This document shows positions 21,450 through 32,050 of a stretch of DNA of 64,000 nt, in pieces (positions within the stretch are counted from its first letter, which is position 1; each line of letters starts with the position of its first letter). The stretch is from Phaeodactylum tricornutum CCAP 1055/1 (Eukaryota > Bacillariophyta > Bacillariophyceae > Surirellales > Neidiaceae): NCBI RefSeq assembly GCF_000150955.2, contig NC_011671.1, positions 186,001-250,000 of the forward strand. The letters are read 5' to 3'. Made by a program: the position numbers and the translations under genes. A model generated the notes under the pieces. It saw only the letters and a list, made by a program, of their open reading frames with translations, had not been told where the DNA came from and did no database searches.

Positions 21450-22058
21450 TTTGGACGTGACTAGCTACTGTTGGGGTAATCCAGCGGCGGGTTTTGCTGT
21501 GGCTAGTCGTTTGGCAATAAAGCTAGTCGCTTTCCGATGCGGGTCGGATTTTTCAGTCCATCGATTTGCGTGTGAAAAGTGAGGTGTGTCTTGGATGGAC
21601 GAAGGAGGAAACGAATGAATGGATCCGGTTTCCGGTCGGCGTACAGTAGCGCGATTGGGTCTATGGTCTCTTCCTTTCAATGCGGCGGACAGTCCATCTG
21701 CTATTATTCCATCTGTTAGATGTGTCTCTCGGATATCAAAGTGCCTAATTAGCAAACAAGTAAACATTGAATCGTCGACATCTTCCTTCCGATCCGTGTT
21801 ATGCAATGAGTCCTACTTCGACACGAATTGGATTCGGAACGGACTAGTTTTGGCCAAGCAGAGCGTTGCAGTAAGTTTTGTTCTTCGTCTCGCTTCCACG
21901 ACGATCGATCGATCAATCGATCGGTCTGTGCGGCCTGGCCTCTCTTGGCACGATGGGTGCTTTCGGTATTCCTGCATTTCCGCCATTCCCGACACTAGCA
22001 TTCCATCCCACTCGTTCATTGACAGTGCAAGCAACTCCTTATAGATATATACCGCACG
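21450..22058. promoter_or_regulatory. Divergent promoter region of UTP25 and RPT2
   Basis: 609 bases between two start codons. It contains a run of GATC units (about 21902-21925) and, at about 21870, a GCAGTAAGT that resembles a splice donor, so RPT2 may have a 5' UTR intron. No coding gene is supported. Confidence 0.35.
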
Positions 22059-23429
22059 ATGGGTAATATTCCAACGGGTATGGAAGGAGACGGATCTCCT
22101 TCGAACGACAAAAACAAGGACTCGAAGGAGGAGGACGACCCGAGCAAGAAGAAGAAAAAGCGCTTCGAGCCACGCGCCGCGACTCGTCAAGGTCGTCGGC
22201 GTCGTCGGAAGGGTCCTTCCGGTCTCAACAAGACACCAACTATTCTTCCGAATTCCAAATGTAAACTGCGTTTGCTAAAGCTCGATCGCGTCAAGGATTT
22301 CCTGCTGCTCGAGGAAGAATTTATCCGCAATCACCAAGCCCTCACGGCAACGAACCCCAATTCGTCTTTGCAGGATCGCGATAAGGAAGAACGGGAGAAT
22401 CTGGAAGAACTCCGCGGGACGCCACTCGGCGTGGGATCGCTCGAAGAAATTATCGACGACAATCACGCCATTGTTAGTTCCTCCGTCGGACCCGAATATT
22501 ACGTCAATATCCTATCCAGTGTCAACCAAGATTTGCTCGAACCGGGATGTGCCGTGCTCTTGCACAACAAGACAATGAGCGTCGTTGGTATACTCGCCGA
22601 TGACGAAGATCCCATGGTTTCCGTCATGAAGGTAGAAAAGGCTCCGTTGGAGACTTATGCGGACATTGGCGGTCTAGAGTCGCAAATTCAAGAAATCAAA
22701 GAAGCCGTGGAACTGCCCCTGGCGCATCCCGAATTGTACGAAGACATTGGGATTAAACCACCAAAGGGTGTCATTTTGTACGGAGAACCCGGGACGGGGA
22801 AGACGCTGCTCGCCAAGGCCGTGGCCAATCAAACCTCCGCCACATTTTTGCGCGTCGTCGGCTCGGAACTTATCCAAAAATACCTCGGCGACGGACCCAA
22901 GCTGGTCCGGGAACTGTTCCGCGTTGCGGACGACTTGTCCCCGACAATTGTCTTTATCGACGAAATTGATGCCGTTGGTTCCAAGCGCTACGACTCCGGT
23001 TCCGGTGGAACGCGCGAAATCCAACGTACCATGCTCGAGTTGCTGAACCAACTGGATGGCTTTGACGAACGAGGGGACGTTAAGGTGATTATGGCCACCA
23101 ACCGTATCGAAAGTCTAGACCCAGCATTGATTCGACCCGGACGAATCGACCGTAAAATTGAATTCCCGTTACCCGACGTGGTCACGAAACGACACATTTT
23201 CAATATCCACACGAACAAAATGACACTCTCCGCGGACGTGGATCTGGAAAAATTCGTCATGTCGAAGGACGATTTGAGCGGCGCCGATATCAAAGCGGTT
23301 TGTACAGAAGCAGGTATGCTTGCCCTGCGGGAACGAAGGATGAAGGTCTGTCAAGACGACTTTGTCAAGGCGAAAGAGAAAGCGCTGTATCGGAAAAAGG
23401 GCAACACTCCGGAAGGATTATATCTTTAA
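22059..23429 (+). CDS. RPT2: 26S proteasome regulatory ATPase RPT2 (subunit 4)
   Basis: Single exon, 456 residues, the usual RPT2 length. It starts MGNIPTG, with Gly2 as a possible N-myristoylation site as in yeast Rpt2. A basic Lys/Arg tract is followed by the OB domain ([17 protein letters not shown]) and the AAA+ domain with Walker A GEPGTGKT, Walker [10 protein letters not shown], sensor 1 MATNR and arginine finger region RPGRIDRK. The C-terminus GLYL keeps the HbYX-type tail that opens the 20S gate. It unfolds ubiquitinated substrates within the 19S base. Confidence 0.97.
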   Translation: MGNIPTGMEGDGSPSNDKNKDSKEEDDPSKKKKKRFEPRAATRQGRRRRRKGPSGLNKTPTILPNSKCKLRLLKLDRVKDFLLLEEEFIRNHQALTATNPNSSLQDRDKEERENLEELRGTPLGVGSLEEIIDDNHAIVSSSVGPEYYVNILSSVNQDLLEPGCAVLLHNKTMSVVGILADDEDPMVSVMKVEKAPLETYADIGGLESQIQEIKEAVELPLAHPELYEDIGIKPPKGVILYGEPGTGKTLLAKAVANQTSATFLRVVGSELIQKYLGDGPKLVRELFRVADDLSPTIVFIDEIDAVGSKRYDSGSGGTREIQRTMLELLNQLDGFDERGDVKVIMATNRIESLDPALIRPGRIDRKIEFPLPDVVTKRHIFNIHTNKMTLSADVDLEKFVMSKDDLSGADIKAVCTEAGMLALRERRMKVCQDDFVKAKEKALYRKKGNTPEGLYL

Positions 23430-24036
23430 GCCATCGTTAGGTTCGTTGTGCGTGGTGCGGTGTGCAGAGGACCAAACCACTCACGTACCCACTCCTTGAC
23501 CGCAACGTTTGTTTCTATAACCATTACAATTGCAGCAACAACGATCAATCATTCTCTATCTTACAAAGAAGATCAAACTCTATCTTACAATTAGTAGTAG
23601 TGACATTTCACCTCCTACAGTGAGTGCGTGTTTTGCGAGATTACAAAGCTCAGGGATGTCCTTCTCTAGACCTGACTATCAGGACCTCAAGCTACTGCCT
23701 TTGCCAAATTGAGATACGGGGATGCAAGCCGTGTGCCCTGTTTTGCAATCAGCAACATAGCTAACATGTCACAAAATGCGCTAACATAGGTTGCCGCGAA
23801 TTCCATTTTTTTTGCTCCCCTGCCAATGTACTCTGGCACCGTACTTACTGCTACAAACACAAATAATCTTTGCGACGACACGATTCATTCGGAATTTTTA
23901 GTTTTCAACACATTTTGCAATAGACGCGCACTTCACCAACGTGAGCTTTCATTGGGTACCTGTTCAATGTTATACCGCTGGTGTTGGTGTGGTTGACAGT
24001 TTTTCGGGAAGTGCGTTTTTCCAAGCGGACGAACAC
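23430..24036. other. Intergenic stretch between RPT2 and the transporter
   Basis: No gene supported. The transporter frame is open back to 23941 but without an ATG before 24037. Confidence 0.45.
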
Positions 24037-25971
24037 ATGAGCCAAAACCAAGGAGTACGGAGAACGTTTTCGTCTCGATCGAATTCGAACGCTGGCGGAC
24101 AAGACAGCAATCTTTTAGCAAAGACGGACGCTGTGGACGAAGGGCATCTATCCAAAGGATTTTCGGCAGCCTCGACACTCTCGGCACGAAACAATAGTGT
24201 GAATATGCCTCTCCCAACCTTGCCGGCCTTAGCCGACAGCTTTGAACCGGCTCAATGCGACGGAAAGAACCCTGCCACTTCGCAGATAACAGGACGAGCC
24301 GGTCCCTCGTGGTTTGTCATTCAAGTAACTTTATTGGCCAGTTTGGGTGGTATACTCTTTGGATACGATTTGGGTGTTATATCTGGAGCCCTTCCACAAT
24401 TGACATCCTACTTTGACCTACAAAGCGCGCAACAAGAAATCGTAGTTTCCGTCTTGTACGTTGGTGGAGGATTCGGCGCCGCCTTGGGAGGAGCTCTCTG
24501 CGATACCTACGGACGCAAAAGTACTATTCTTGTCACGGATGTATTGTTCCTGTTGGGGGCAATAATACTGTACGCGGCAGCCTCGTACGGGATGATAATT
24601 TGTGGGAGAATTGTTGTGGGATTCGCCATTGCTGTCTCAGGGATTGCCGATGTTTCGTACCTTCATGAAATTGCACCAATACAGTACCGTGGCTCGATTG
24701 TTTCCGTTAACGAAGCTTGCATTGCACTGGGGTTCTTACTTGCATTTGGTGTCGGTGGATGGATGTCTCGAGAGGAAACCAATAACGAGGGATGGCGAGG
24801 TATGTTTGGGATAAGTGGTGTGGTTGCCTTTATCCAGCTCATCGGAATGTGGACCATGCCGGAATCGCCCACATGGCTAAAGGATCGGGGATTACATCGA
24901 GAAAGTGAGGCAGTGTTGCGGCGCATTTATCCGGAACCATTTGTTTCCAATTTCGTCCATAGTGACGCCAATTCTGGTCCCGAAAATAAGGTTGTTTCCA
25001 GCATAATGTACGAAACACTTTCACCCAAACCAAGGAAACCCTCCGTGCATCCATCAGTGTCCTCTCTTGAAGCAGGAACTTCGCCTTCACTATCGGTCAA
25101 TGCCGGCTTCTTGGCCAAATCGACATATGCTTGTCGGTACTCTCATTACCTATGCACCCAATTGAAAGCATTCGCCGTGACTTCCATGCATACCTACCGA
25201 AGGCAAGTCTACATTGCCCTTTTCTTAGCAGTCTGTCAACAGCTATGTGGCCAAACGAACGTGCTTAGCTATGCACCCTTGATCTTCGCTGGAGGAAACG
25301 CATCGAAAAGCGGAGATTTCGTCCGAGGATGGGCGACCCTTTCGATAGGCATCGTCAAATTTGCCGTTTCGTGTGTAGTCATCTGGAAAGTTGATGCGCT
25401 GGGACGACGACATTTACTACTAGCTGGATTGGGAGTGGTCGCAGTGGGTTTGCTTTTCTTGAGTATTGCTTTTCGCGGAGCCGAAGTCTCTGACAAGCCG
25501 GTAAAAGGCGGCGATGAGCCGACCACTACCTTGATTGACGAAGGCGACCGTGCCTTCTCACTCGCCTTACCAGGCGTATTGCTTGTTGTAACAGGATATT
25601 CCATGTCCTTTGGGCCGCTCACATGGCTGCTAACATCGGAACTATTTCCGACCGATATTCGAGGACGAGCTTTAGGAGCAAGTACGATCATCACTTACTT
25701 TTGTGCATGGGTCGTGACGAGCACTTTTTTATCCGCGCAAGAATGGCTGGGTGCTAGCACCGTCTTCACGATGTATTTTCTCGTTACAGTGGCAGGATTC
25801 CTCTTTGCGATAAAGGCAATTCCGGATACCGGCGAGAAAAGCACCAGAGAGATCGATGACAGTTTGGATCAAATGGCGTGGTGGCGTCCGCGGAGAAATG
25901 ACGTCTCGCGCACTCGACAAGATACCCTTGAAGCACGCCCAATCGTTGCACACAAAGCTGACATTGCGTGA
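24037..25971 (+). CDS. MFS sugar/polyol transporter
   Basis: Single exon; the first ATG of the open frame (24037) gives 644 residues. A ~90-residue polar N-terminus precedes 12 predicted helices. Sugar-porter signatures are clear: GGILFGYDLGVISGAL in helix 1, a DTYGRKS loop between helices 2 and 3, PESPTWL after helix 6, QQLCGQTNVLSYAP in helix 7, DALGRRHLL, and PLTWLLTSELFPTDIRGRA near helix 10. The central loop (about 100 residues, Ser/Pro-rich) is long. Likely a proton-coupled hexose or polyol carrier; substrate and membrane are not determined. The stop lies only 28 bases from the convergent LRR-like gene. Confidence 0.9.
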   Translation: MSQNQGVRRTFSSRSNSNAGGQDSNLLAKTDAVDEGHLSKGFSAASTLSARNNSVNMPLPTLPALADSFEPAQCDGKNPATSQITGRAGPSWFVIQVTLLASLGGILFGYDLGVISGALPQLTSYFDLQSAQQEIVVSVLYVGGGFGAALGGALCDTYGRKSTILVTDVLFLLGAIILYAAASYGMIICGRIVVGFAIAVSGIADVSYLHEIAPIQYRGSIVSVNEACIALGFLLAFGVGGWMSREETNNEGWRGMFGISGVVAFIQLIGMWTMPESPTWLKDRGLHRESEAVLRRIYPEPFVSNFVHSDANSGPENKVVSSIMYETLSPKPRKPSVHPSVSSLEAGTSPSLSVNAGFLAKSTYACRYSHYLCTQLKAFAVTSMHTYRRQVYIALFLAVCQQLCGQTNVLSYAPLIFAGGNASKSGDFVRGWATLSIGIVKFAVSCVVIWKVDALGRRHLLLAGLGVVAVGLLFLSIAFRGAEVSDKPVKGGDEPTTTLIDEGDRAFSLALPGVLLVVTGYSMSFGPLTWLLTSELFPTDIRGRALGASTIITYFCAWVVTSTFLSAQEWLGASTVFTMYFLVTVAGFLFAIKAIPDTGEKSTREIDDSLDQMAWWRPRRNDVSRTRQDTLEARPIVAHKADIA

Positions 25972-25999
25972 AATTCATAAGACTGGATCTATCTATTTA

Positions 26000-28312
26000 T
26001 CATTGAATTTCTACCGCTCGCCTTCGAGTCACATTTTGCGTAGCAGGTCTTCCTTCCTCGTCCTCAGAGGAATCGTCCACCTCTTCGTCGGAAGAGTCGT
26101 CTTCTTCATCACTTTCGACAATAATAGATGTGGTCCGTGCGTCCAACCTAACCTGACGCGGTTCTTTCCGCCGGAGGGATCGGCCTGTTTGCGAAGGAGC
26201 AACCAAGATTCGACGTTTTCCGGGACAAGGTGGTGGCAAGTCGCCGCGGTTTGGAGGCATTTTACGTCGATCCAGAGCAAGCGGCAAGGACTGAACTCTG
26301 GTCAACGTAATTGCAGACTCGATTGTCTCCATATTGTGCGGTGATACCTGTCGTTTTGGTGGTGGAGGAGGAGGTGGGAGAACACTTTGCTTGTACTGCT
26401 CTAGTTCGAGCTCGATGTCATTGGTAGAGGCCGCTGACTGTTTGGATAGCGACGGACTAGTTTTTCGAAAGACCCGGAATGATTCCGGATTCGGAGAAGT
26501 CGGCGCCTTGGGGAGACTACAAGTCGTGACATTTGAAGATTTGGTTTGACGAGTGGGTGAAGAAGCGTTTACTTTCTTCACCTCAATATTCATGGTTGCA
26601 TTCAAATGCATCGAAAGATGCATTTCCGTCGAAGCCTCGAATGAGCGATGCGGCGTAGCATCGTGATGAGGCAAATCGACTATTGCAATCTGCCCACCAT
26701 TTAGTTGTGAATTGCAATTTTGCATGCCTTTCTCTAGAAGTGACAAAGTAGGCTTAATTGGCGAGAGACTTTCCACTTTAGAGGACGATTCAAGACACCG
26801 TGGCGAAGCCTGGGTATTGTGACCAGCTAACATCGGGGGACTCGGATTTGGAGACGTCGTCATTGTCTCGAAAACAGCTACTTGCACTGGCCTGCCCAAC
26901 TTTATTGTATTGTCTGGGTCATCGGTAGATGTCCGTTGAGGAAGCTCGGCAGAGAACGATCGATCTCGCGGTCGCAAGTGGATTTTTCCAGAGATATTTC
27001 CGGTTAAGAGGTGCGGCATTAATGAACCTTTGGCTTCGCTATCCGTCGCAACGAGCTCTGGACAGGAACTTGTCGACAATTGTTTGATGAAAGGGGTGTC
27101 TGCACCTGCCGTCGGATCCTGTGATCGCTCCTCAGAATCAGTAGTCGGGCCAGTTCCAGACGTTTTGCTGGAATGATTCCGAAAGGCCAATTTCAGTTTA
27201 GACTTTTTCTTTGAATCGGCTGTTGCCACATTGAAACGTCGCAGTAGTGAAAGTGTTCCACAGGCTGCACTCCATTCACAAGCTACAACGTTTGTGGATA
27301 AGGACGCGTACTCCATACGGTCCCGGAGCGATTCGCGGTCGAGGTTGTCCAAGACGTTTTTCTTAAAATTCAAACCCAAACTTGTTGGAGAGCAGCCAAC
27401 TTGCGATTTAACACCACTTAGACTGGCTTCGATTCCTTGCTCCTTGAGGAAAGGTGTGTCCTGTTCCTCGTCGAGTTCGTCCTGACCATCGAACAAGCTC
27501 ATATTCAAATTGAGCTCATTCGAGGTTTCCAGTGATTTTATCGACAACTCGGACCTCGGTGCACCAGCCGGTCTACTCAGAACTCGTTCCGTAAACGTAA
27601 CACTGACGCCATCAATAGACTTTAAGCAAGGCATGTGACATAGGATGTATAGTCGACGAAGTTGGGAGCGTTGCTTCGTCGTCAGTGTGCTCCGTCTCAT
27701 ACGTTCTTCATTGTCCAGATTAGTCGCATCCACATTCAGCATCCCGCTGTCCTCCTTGATCGCGGCATCTGTCGCCTGTCCAACGTGTAAGTGGTCCAAA
27801 TTCACGAAGACAGTTTGCACCGTATCCAGCCACGTTAACAGCGAGTCGTTGGGGATGGCAGAGTTCGGTGCACAAAGGTACAAGGTCCGTATCCGGGAGG
27901 CCACGTGCTGTGGCATGCCACGTTGTAGGACTTGCGGGTCGGAGTGCTGCAGCAACCGCGGTGGTACTTGCCAGACATCGTTTTGTATCTGCGTACCAGC
28001 CTGTTGTGAAATATAGCGATAGCGTTCATCGGCGTTGTGCCATTGCGTTGCGGTTCCCTGGGAAGATGGAAAAATATCACCATCATCTTGTTCTAACCGG
28101 GGACTTTCGAACACGAGCTTTTTGCGTCGCGACATCGAATCAGTCGAGGAACAATCAGGGCGAGTAGGCAAGTTCGCGGATTGACGAAGTACCGACAGGG
28201 AGAACATTTTTTCCTTTTCAGAGTGTTCGATGGTAGTGTCCCTAATTTTGTGGGGGGAAAGCGGCATCTCGGGAATAGACAACGTTTCGTTCGCGTTTGC
28301 AGGGGCCGCCAT
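26000..28312 (-). CDS. LRR-like protein with long disordered C-terminus
   Basis: First ATG of the frame at 28312 (CCGCCATTC in the plus strand, good context) gives 770 residues; the frame is open to 28495 without another ATG. Around residues 140-260 there is a short leucine-rich segment, RIRTLYLCAPN, WLDTVQTVFVNLDHLHVG and RRLYILCHMPCLKSIDGVSVT-ER. The last matches the LRR-cap motif that ends SDS22/LRR-type repeats. The remainder is Ser/Thr/Pro-rich, with a polyproline run (VLPPPPPPPKR) and an acidic tail (ESDEEDDSSDEEVDDSSEDEE). No catalytic domain is visible; a scaffold or regulatory role is a guess. Confidence 0.7.
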   Translation of the reverse strand: MAAPANANETLSIPEMPLSPHKIRDTTIEHSEKEKMFSLSVLRQSANLPTRPDCSSTDSMSRRKKLVFESPRLEQDDGDIFPSSQGTATQWHNADERYRYISQQAGTQIQNDVWQVPPRLLQHSDPQVLQRGMPQHVASRIRTLYLCAPNSAIPNDSLLTWLDTVQTVFVNLDHLHVGQATDAAIKEDSGMLNVDATNLDNEERMRRSTLTTKQRSQLRRLYILCHMPCLKSIDGVSVTFTERVLSRPAGAPRSELSIKSLETSNELNLNMSLFDGQDELDEEQDTPFLKEQGIEASLSGVKSQVGCSPTSLGLNFKKNVLDNLDRESLRDRMEYASLSTNVVACEWSAACGTLSLLRRFNVATADSKKKSKLKLAFRNHSSKTSGTGPTTDSEERSQDPTAGADTPFIKQLSTSSCPELVATDSEAKGSLMPHLLTGNISGKIHLRPRDRSFSAELPQRTSTDDPDNTIKLGRPVQVAVFETMTTSPNPSPPMLAGHNTQASPRCLESSSKVESLSPIKPTLSLLEKGMQNCNSQLNGGQIAIVDLPHHDATPHRSFEASTEMHLSMHLNATMNIEVKKVNASSPTRQTKSSNVTTCSLPKAPTSPNPESFRVFRKTSPSLSKQSAASTNDIELELEQYKQSVLPPPPPPPKRQVSPHNMETIESAITLTRVQSLPLALDRRKMPPNRGDLPPPCPGKRRILVAPSQTGRSLRRKEPRQVRLDARTTSIIVESDEEDDSSDEEVDDSSEDEEGRPATQNVTRRRAVEIQ

Positions 28313-29163
28313 TCTTTTGCGAGTATTAGCCAATGTCGTCGGGAATCCAAAAGTTGGTAGTCTGTTCGTTTCCACGCTAAATGACGATCGCCCTCTGATG
28401 GTGTACGACTCTTGTGGACTCGTATGGACTGAATCTACTGCTGGATGCTCTGGAAATTGAGCGTTAAAATTCCACTTGTTGCAGACCACTTTCACTGTTT
28501 TGTATCAACGCCATGCGACTACCCATGAACACCTTACCGACGAAGCAAGATCATTCCGGTTTCGCTAGTGTAAGCAGCTCTTTGTCCTCCCCTCGCGCGG
28601 TTGTTTATTCACTGTTAAGAAAGTGCAACAGTACCTACCAGCGAGAGAAGACAGTTTGCCAGGTCCCCAACGCCTGGGTCCGTTAATATCCGAAAGAACC
28701 GGAGCGCGAACGAAAAGCCGCCTATGCAATTGTCGGAATGTAGTTGGCTAGCGTAAACCAATCATACAGATACATCGAAATGGACGAAATCGGCTCTTAG
28801 AGACATAAAAGATCTTAAATAAATTCATTTAATTAAGTAACTTTCTGATTGTGGAATTTCTTGATATCAAAAATAGAAATCAAAATGGGGGTCTACCGGG
28901 GGCAACGGACGCTTCCCTTCATTCTTGAGAACAACCCCTGTTAGGGGTACGTAGACTCCCAGTCGAAATCAATCGCGAGGCATTCGTCGCCACGAAGCGG
29001 ACTTACAGTTATGTTTGATCCGATATTCGTCAATGGCCTATTATTGTCAAGGTATGCTGCACTCTGAACCTTCAAACAACACCATATCGGCCTATTTCAA
29101 TATCGGGAGCAAAGCTTTTTGCGTGTAAGTTTCCCGTTTCTCAGCATACTGGCCTACCCGTCA
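28313..29163. promoter_or_regulatory. Divergent promoter region with a stem-loop
   Basis: Between the LRR-like gene (minus) and the DUF829 gene (plus). It holds TTCACTGTTT (about 28491), TTCACTGTTAAG (28609), ACTTACAGTT (29001) and the inverted repeat at 28887-28959. No coding gene is supported. Confidence 0.4.
28887..28959. repeat. Inverted repeat with inner hairpin
   Basis: GGGGTCTAC (28887-28895) can pair with GTAGACTCC (28951-28959), and inside it CCCCT-GTT-AGGGG (28935-28947) forms a second hairpin. It could be a small structured RNA, a cruciform regulatory site or a short mobile remnant; the sequence alone does not decide. Confidence 0.4.
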
Positions 29164-30060
29164 ATGGTCGTCGCTCAGCGTTTGCAAAAGCATTCGCACG
29201 CCGTGTGGACGGATTTTTCCTCATCCCAGCCGCAAGCGATTGCTATTGTCTTGGGCCACTTGGGCGTTTCTGATCACACCTTGCACCGATACGCTAAGTG
29301 GTATGTCAACCGGAGTTCCTCCGTTGTTGCCGCTTCCTCGCCACCGCACATTTTTGCGCGGAACGGCAGTTTGCGAGACACAACGGAACAAATTCTGGCA
29401 CAGACTGTAAGGGCGCTACATCAAGCCGAGTCAAATTCTCAAGCGCCAAGGAATCTACCGCCAATTGTTGTGCACTTGTTCAGCAATGGTGGCGCTTTTT
29501 TGTTGCAAGACTTCGAGAAGCTCTTGTTGGAAAAGTCCAACAGCGACTCCGAACGGGCCACCCGGAAACGAGTTCGCCAACAACTAGCGCTGGGATATCA
29601 AATATTCGATTCTTGTCCCTGTTATCTGCGAGTATGGGGCGATAATATGTACTGGAAGGATTCCTTTCCTCACCCACAGCTGTCGCGGTGGGTACGAATG
29701 ATCTACGCTCGAATGTCCATGGCATTTTTGAGCACCTGGTTTCGGATCACGACGAGTTTTCCTATCCGAACCCTCCCTGCGGCTTTTTGGAGCGCCATGA
29801 AGACTAGCCGAGCCTGTCCCTATGCAATTTACGTATACTCGACACGTGATTTGTTGTCTGACGCAAGTGCTGTCGATCGACTGATTCAGTATCGGCGACA
29901 ACAAAGTGGAGGAAAGATTCTTTGTGACGTACATCGCTACGATGATTCCAATCATTGCCGCATCGACAAGGATCACCCTAAAGAATATGGACAAATGATT
30001 GATAAAGCGTTGGAAGCAGCGGTTCAACGAGCCACCTGTAGTCAACTTGATCACGGATAA
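29164..30060 (+). CDS. DUF829/TMEM53-like alpha/beta hydrolase
   Basis: First ATG of the frame (29164, MVVAQRL) gives 298 residues. The alpha/beta-hydrolase pattern of DUF829 is present: IAIVLGHLG at the first strand, VVHLFSNGGAFLL with the nucleophile elbow serine, FDSCPCYL, a YSTRDLL strand with the acid, and DSNHCRIDKDHPKEY with the histidine near the C-terminus. Human TMEM53 is a nuclear-envelope member; no diatom function is known to me. The fold is assigned from motif order. Confidence 0.8.
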   Translation: MVVAQRLQKHSHAVWTDFSSSQPQAIAIVLGHLGVSDHTLHRYAKWYVNRSSSVVAASSPPHIFARNGSLRDTTEQILAQTVRALHQAESNSQAPRNLPPIVVHLFSNGGAFLLQDFEKLLLEKSNSDSERATRKRVRQQLALGYQIFDSCPCYLRVWGDNMYWKDSFPHPQLSRWVRMIYARMSMAFLSTWFRITTSFPIRTLPAAFWSAMKTSRACPYAIYVYSTRDLLSDASAVDRLIQYRRQQSGGKILCDVHRYDDSNHCRIDKDHPKEYGQMIDKALEAAVQRATCSQLDHG

Positions 30061-30196
30061 ATAGAATACAAATCGCTTTTACAAATTGTCTTTTGCTTGC
30101 AAAACTACTGAAAAAAAATCATGCTCTCTGCCAACGCTGAGCTATTCTTCAATGGTACTCACAACCAGTATCGAAACTTGTCTTCAAGTCGTCACC

Positions 30197-30216
30197 GGTA
30201 TATATATATAATTACC
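30197..30216. repeat. (TA)n near-palindrome after the DUF829 gene
   Basis: GGTATATATATATAATTACC forms a near-perfect hairpin in the 3' intergenic region between two convergent genes. It may be a simple repeat or a 3'-end element. Confidence 0.4.
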
Positions 30217-30340
30217 GATCTGTATCGACAAACAAAGGCGGAGGTTGTGGTATGATTCAGTGCATCATCTGAACTGCGCTTTGTCTACTGTTTGATAGTC
30301 AAAGGGGGTCCATGCAGCCGCTCTCTCTCCTTTATAAATA

Positions 30341-30829
30341 CTAGACTGTACTCATGTCGGTGTCTTCGTCGGAGGAGATTCCGGTGGAAATAATGGCAGA
30401 ACACCACAAGCGTTGATGCTGCTGCCACCGGGCGTTCGACACTACCGCCTGGCACCGTGTGCACACGACAGATGATGCGTCTTCCATGGCTTGTCTCAAA
30501 ATATCTTGCTTACCAAGTTGGTAAAGCAAGGAAGATTCGTCCGTCACCAATTCCTGTACAATTTGTAAGGCTCGTTGCATTCGCGCCTGTCGTGATCCGA
30601 CGTGTGACACAATATCATCACCAAGTTCGTCGCGTAGCCGATTCATGGCATCATTGGCACTGGCTGGTCCCGAGTTTAATGCCAATGCCTGCATGAGTGC
30701 CGAAAGAGCTTCCGTCGGATTGTGCTCGTAGTTCGTCTGGGCGTACTGAATAAGGGAGGAAATTGTTTGCCGGTCGTTGTGGCAGGACGAAGCGGAGGAG
30801 GGCGCACGACCGTGCTCCCCCGTGTCCAT
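30341..30829 (-). CDS. Small zinc-finger protein
   Basis: First ATG at 30829 gives 162 residues. An N-terminal polar region and a helical middle (SLIQYAQTNYEHNPTEALSA) lead to CTRCQAVVSNARWQQHQRLWC, a C2HC-type zinc-binding motif (spacing C-x2-C, H, C). The C-terminus is short and acidic. I do not recognise a named family; similar small proteins occur in other diatoms (recollection, not checked). Confidence 0.6.
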   Translation of the reverse strand: MDTGEHGRAPSSASSCHNDRQTISSLIQYAQTNYEHNPTEALSALMQALALNSGPASANDAMNRLRDELGDDIVSHVGSRQARMQRALQIVQELVTDESSLLYQLGKQDILRQAMEDASSVVCTRCQAVVSNARWQQHQRLWCSAIISTGISSDEDTDMSTV

Positions 30830-31247
30830 CCTTGTGCGGTCGTCTTGTCCGATCGCGTTCAAGCCTGCAAGATACGACTTCGATCCGAAAAGTTCCGTGG
30901 TTGTTCGTAGGTGTAAATGCCTGTGCTACGCATACGACTTGTGAACTTTTGGCATTCGAAAAGCCTGGCAGGTCCCAGCTTGACAAGAGAGAGTCCGTTT
31001 CGTCGTGGGAGGTGAAGAGGAGGTCGGCGTGTCGAGATCGGCAGTGTTGGAAAAGGTGTCTGTACTACTTTGCAAGACTCCATTTTATGCGCGATTTCGA
31101 AACGAGACCAGGCCCAGAGGCCCATCCATTCTTGGATTTTGACGGAAGAATTGCTCCATTCCTTCACGGCACCTCATCCGAAGACTATTTGCACAACTGC
31201 CAACAATTCCGTTCCTTACTCGTAGCAGATCGCGTCTCTTTTCCGTC

Positions 31248-31919
31248 ATGGTCGCAGCCGAGCCACAATCAACGAAAGGCGTGGCTCAGAGTGTCAAGAA
31301 AAAAGGTAAAAAGCGCAAAATCAGTAAGCATGTGATGAAAGCCCAAAAAGACCAAGAGCAAACGCTCGACGACGGTGCCACAAACAATACAACGACAATC
31401 ACGGATTCAAACGCCAATACTAAAACGAACAAGACAAGAAAGAAAAAATCCCGTGCCACTAAAAATGCCGCAGACGTTGCCAACTATTTGACGTTGTGGA
31501 AGCACGAACAGGACGGTACCGTGCCGAAAGGCAGTGCCTGGAAGTTCAATAAGAATACACAATCCTGGTTGATTCGACACATGTACGAAGCCGACAAGGT
31601 GTCCAAAGCTCAATTTGCGATTCTGCTCGAGTATTTGCAAGGGCTGCAGGGTCAAGACGCCAAAACACGCATTCGGGCGGACGCTACCGACCGAGCACTC
31701 CGATATAAGGCTTTCGAAGCCGAGCAGGAAAAGGGAGGAATCCCACAAAAATCGGAAGACGGCGACGAACCTGAAAAGGAAGAAGTGGATCCAATGAAAT
31801 CAGACATGAGTACGCAGGACGATGTAGATGACGAGGTCCGATGGAAAGCTTTGAACGCTCACGACAAACGGAAAGAATACAAACGGACGCGGCAAGTTTT
31901 GGATACTATTAAAGAATAA
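31248..31919 (+). CDS. C7orf50-like WKF-domain nucleolar protein
   Basis: Single exon, 223 residues. It begins with Lys-rich stretches (KKKGKKRKISKHVMKAQK) and a low-complexity Thr/Asn region, then the WKF domain: YLTLWKHE, SAWKFNKNTQSWLIRHMYEADKVSK and a helical EYLQGLQG tail. Human C7orf50 carries the same domain and is nucleolar (family knowledge). A link to ribosome biogenesis is plausible but not shown. Confidence 0.8.
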   Translation: MVAAEPQSTKGVAQSVKKKGKKRKISKHVMKAQKDQEQTLDDGATNNTTTITDSNANTKTNKTRKKKSRATKNAADVANYLTLWKHEQDGTVPKGSAWKFNKNTQSWLIRHMYEADKVSKAQFAILLEYLQGLQGQDAKTRIRADATDRALRYKAFEAEQEKGGIPQKSEDGDEPEKEEVDPMKSDMSTQDDVDDEVRWKALNAHDKRKEYKRTRQVLDTIKE

Positions 31920-32050
31920 ACCTATTCATGACGCACGCTTCCAACTCCCCCCGTTAGTGTCGTTGTAAATGGGAAATTGTGCTGATTCTAAGAAAAGGCC
32001 ATTTGCCTGACGCGTTTGATTGATGCAGGACCGAATCTTGTCAGAAATTC

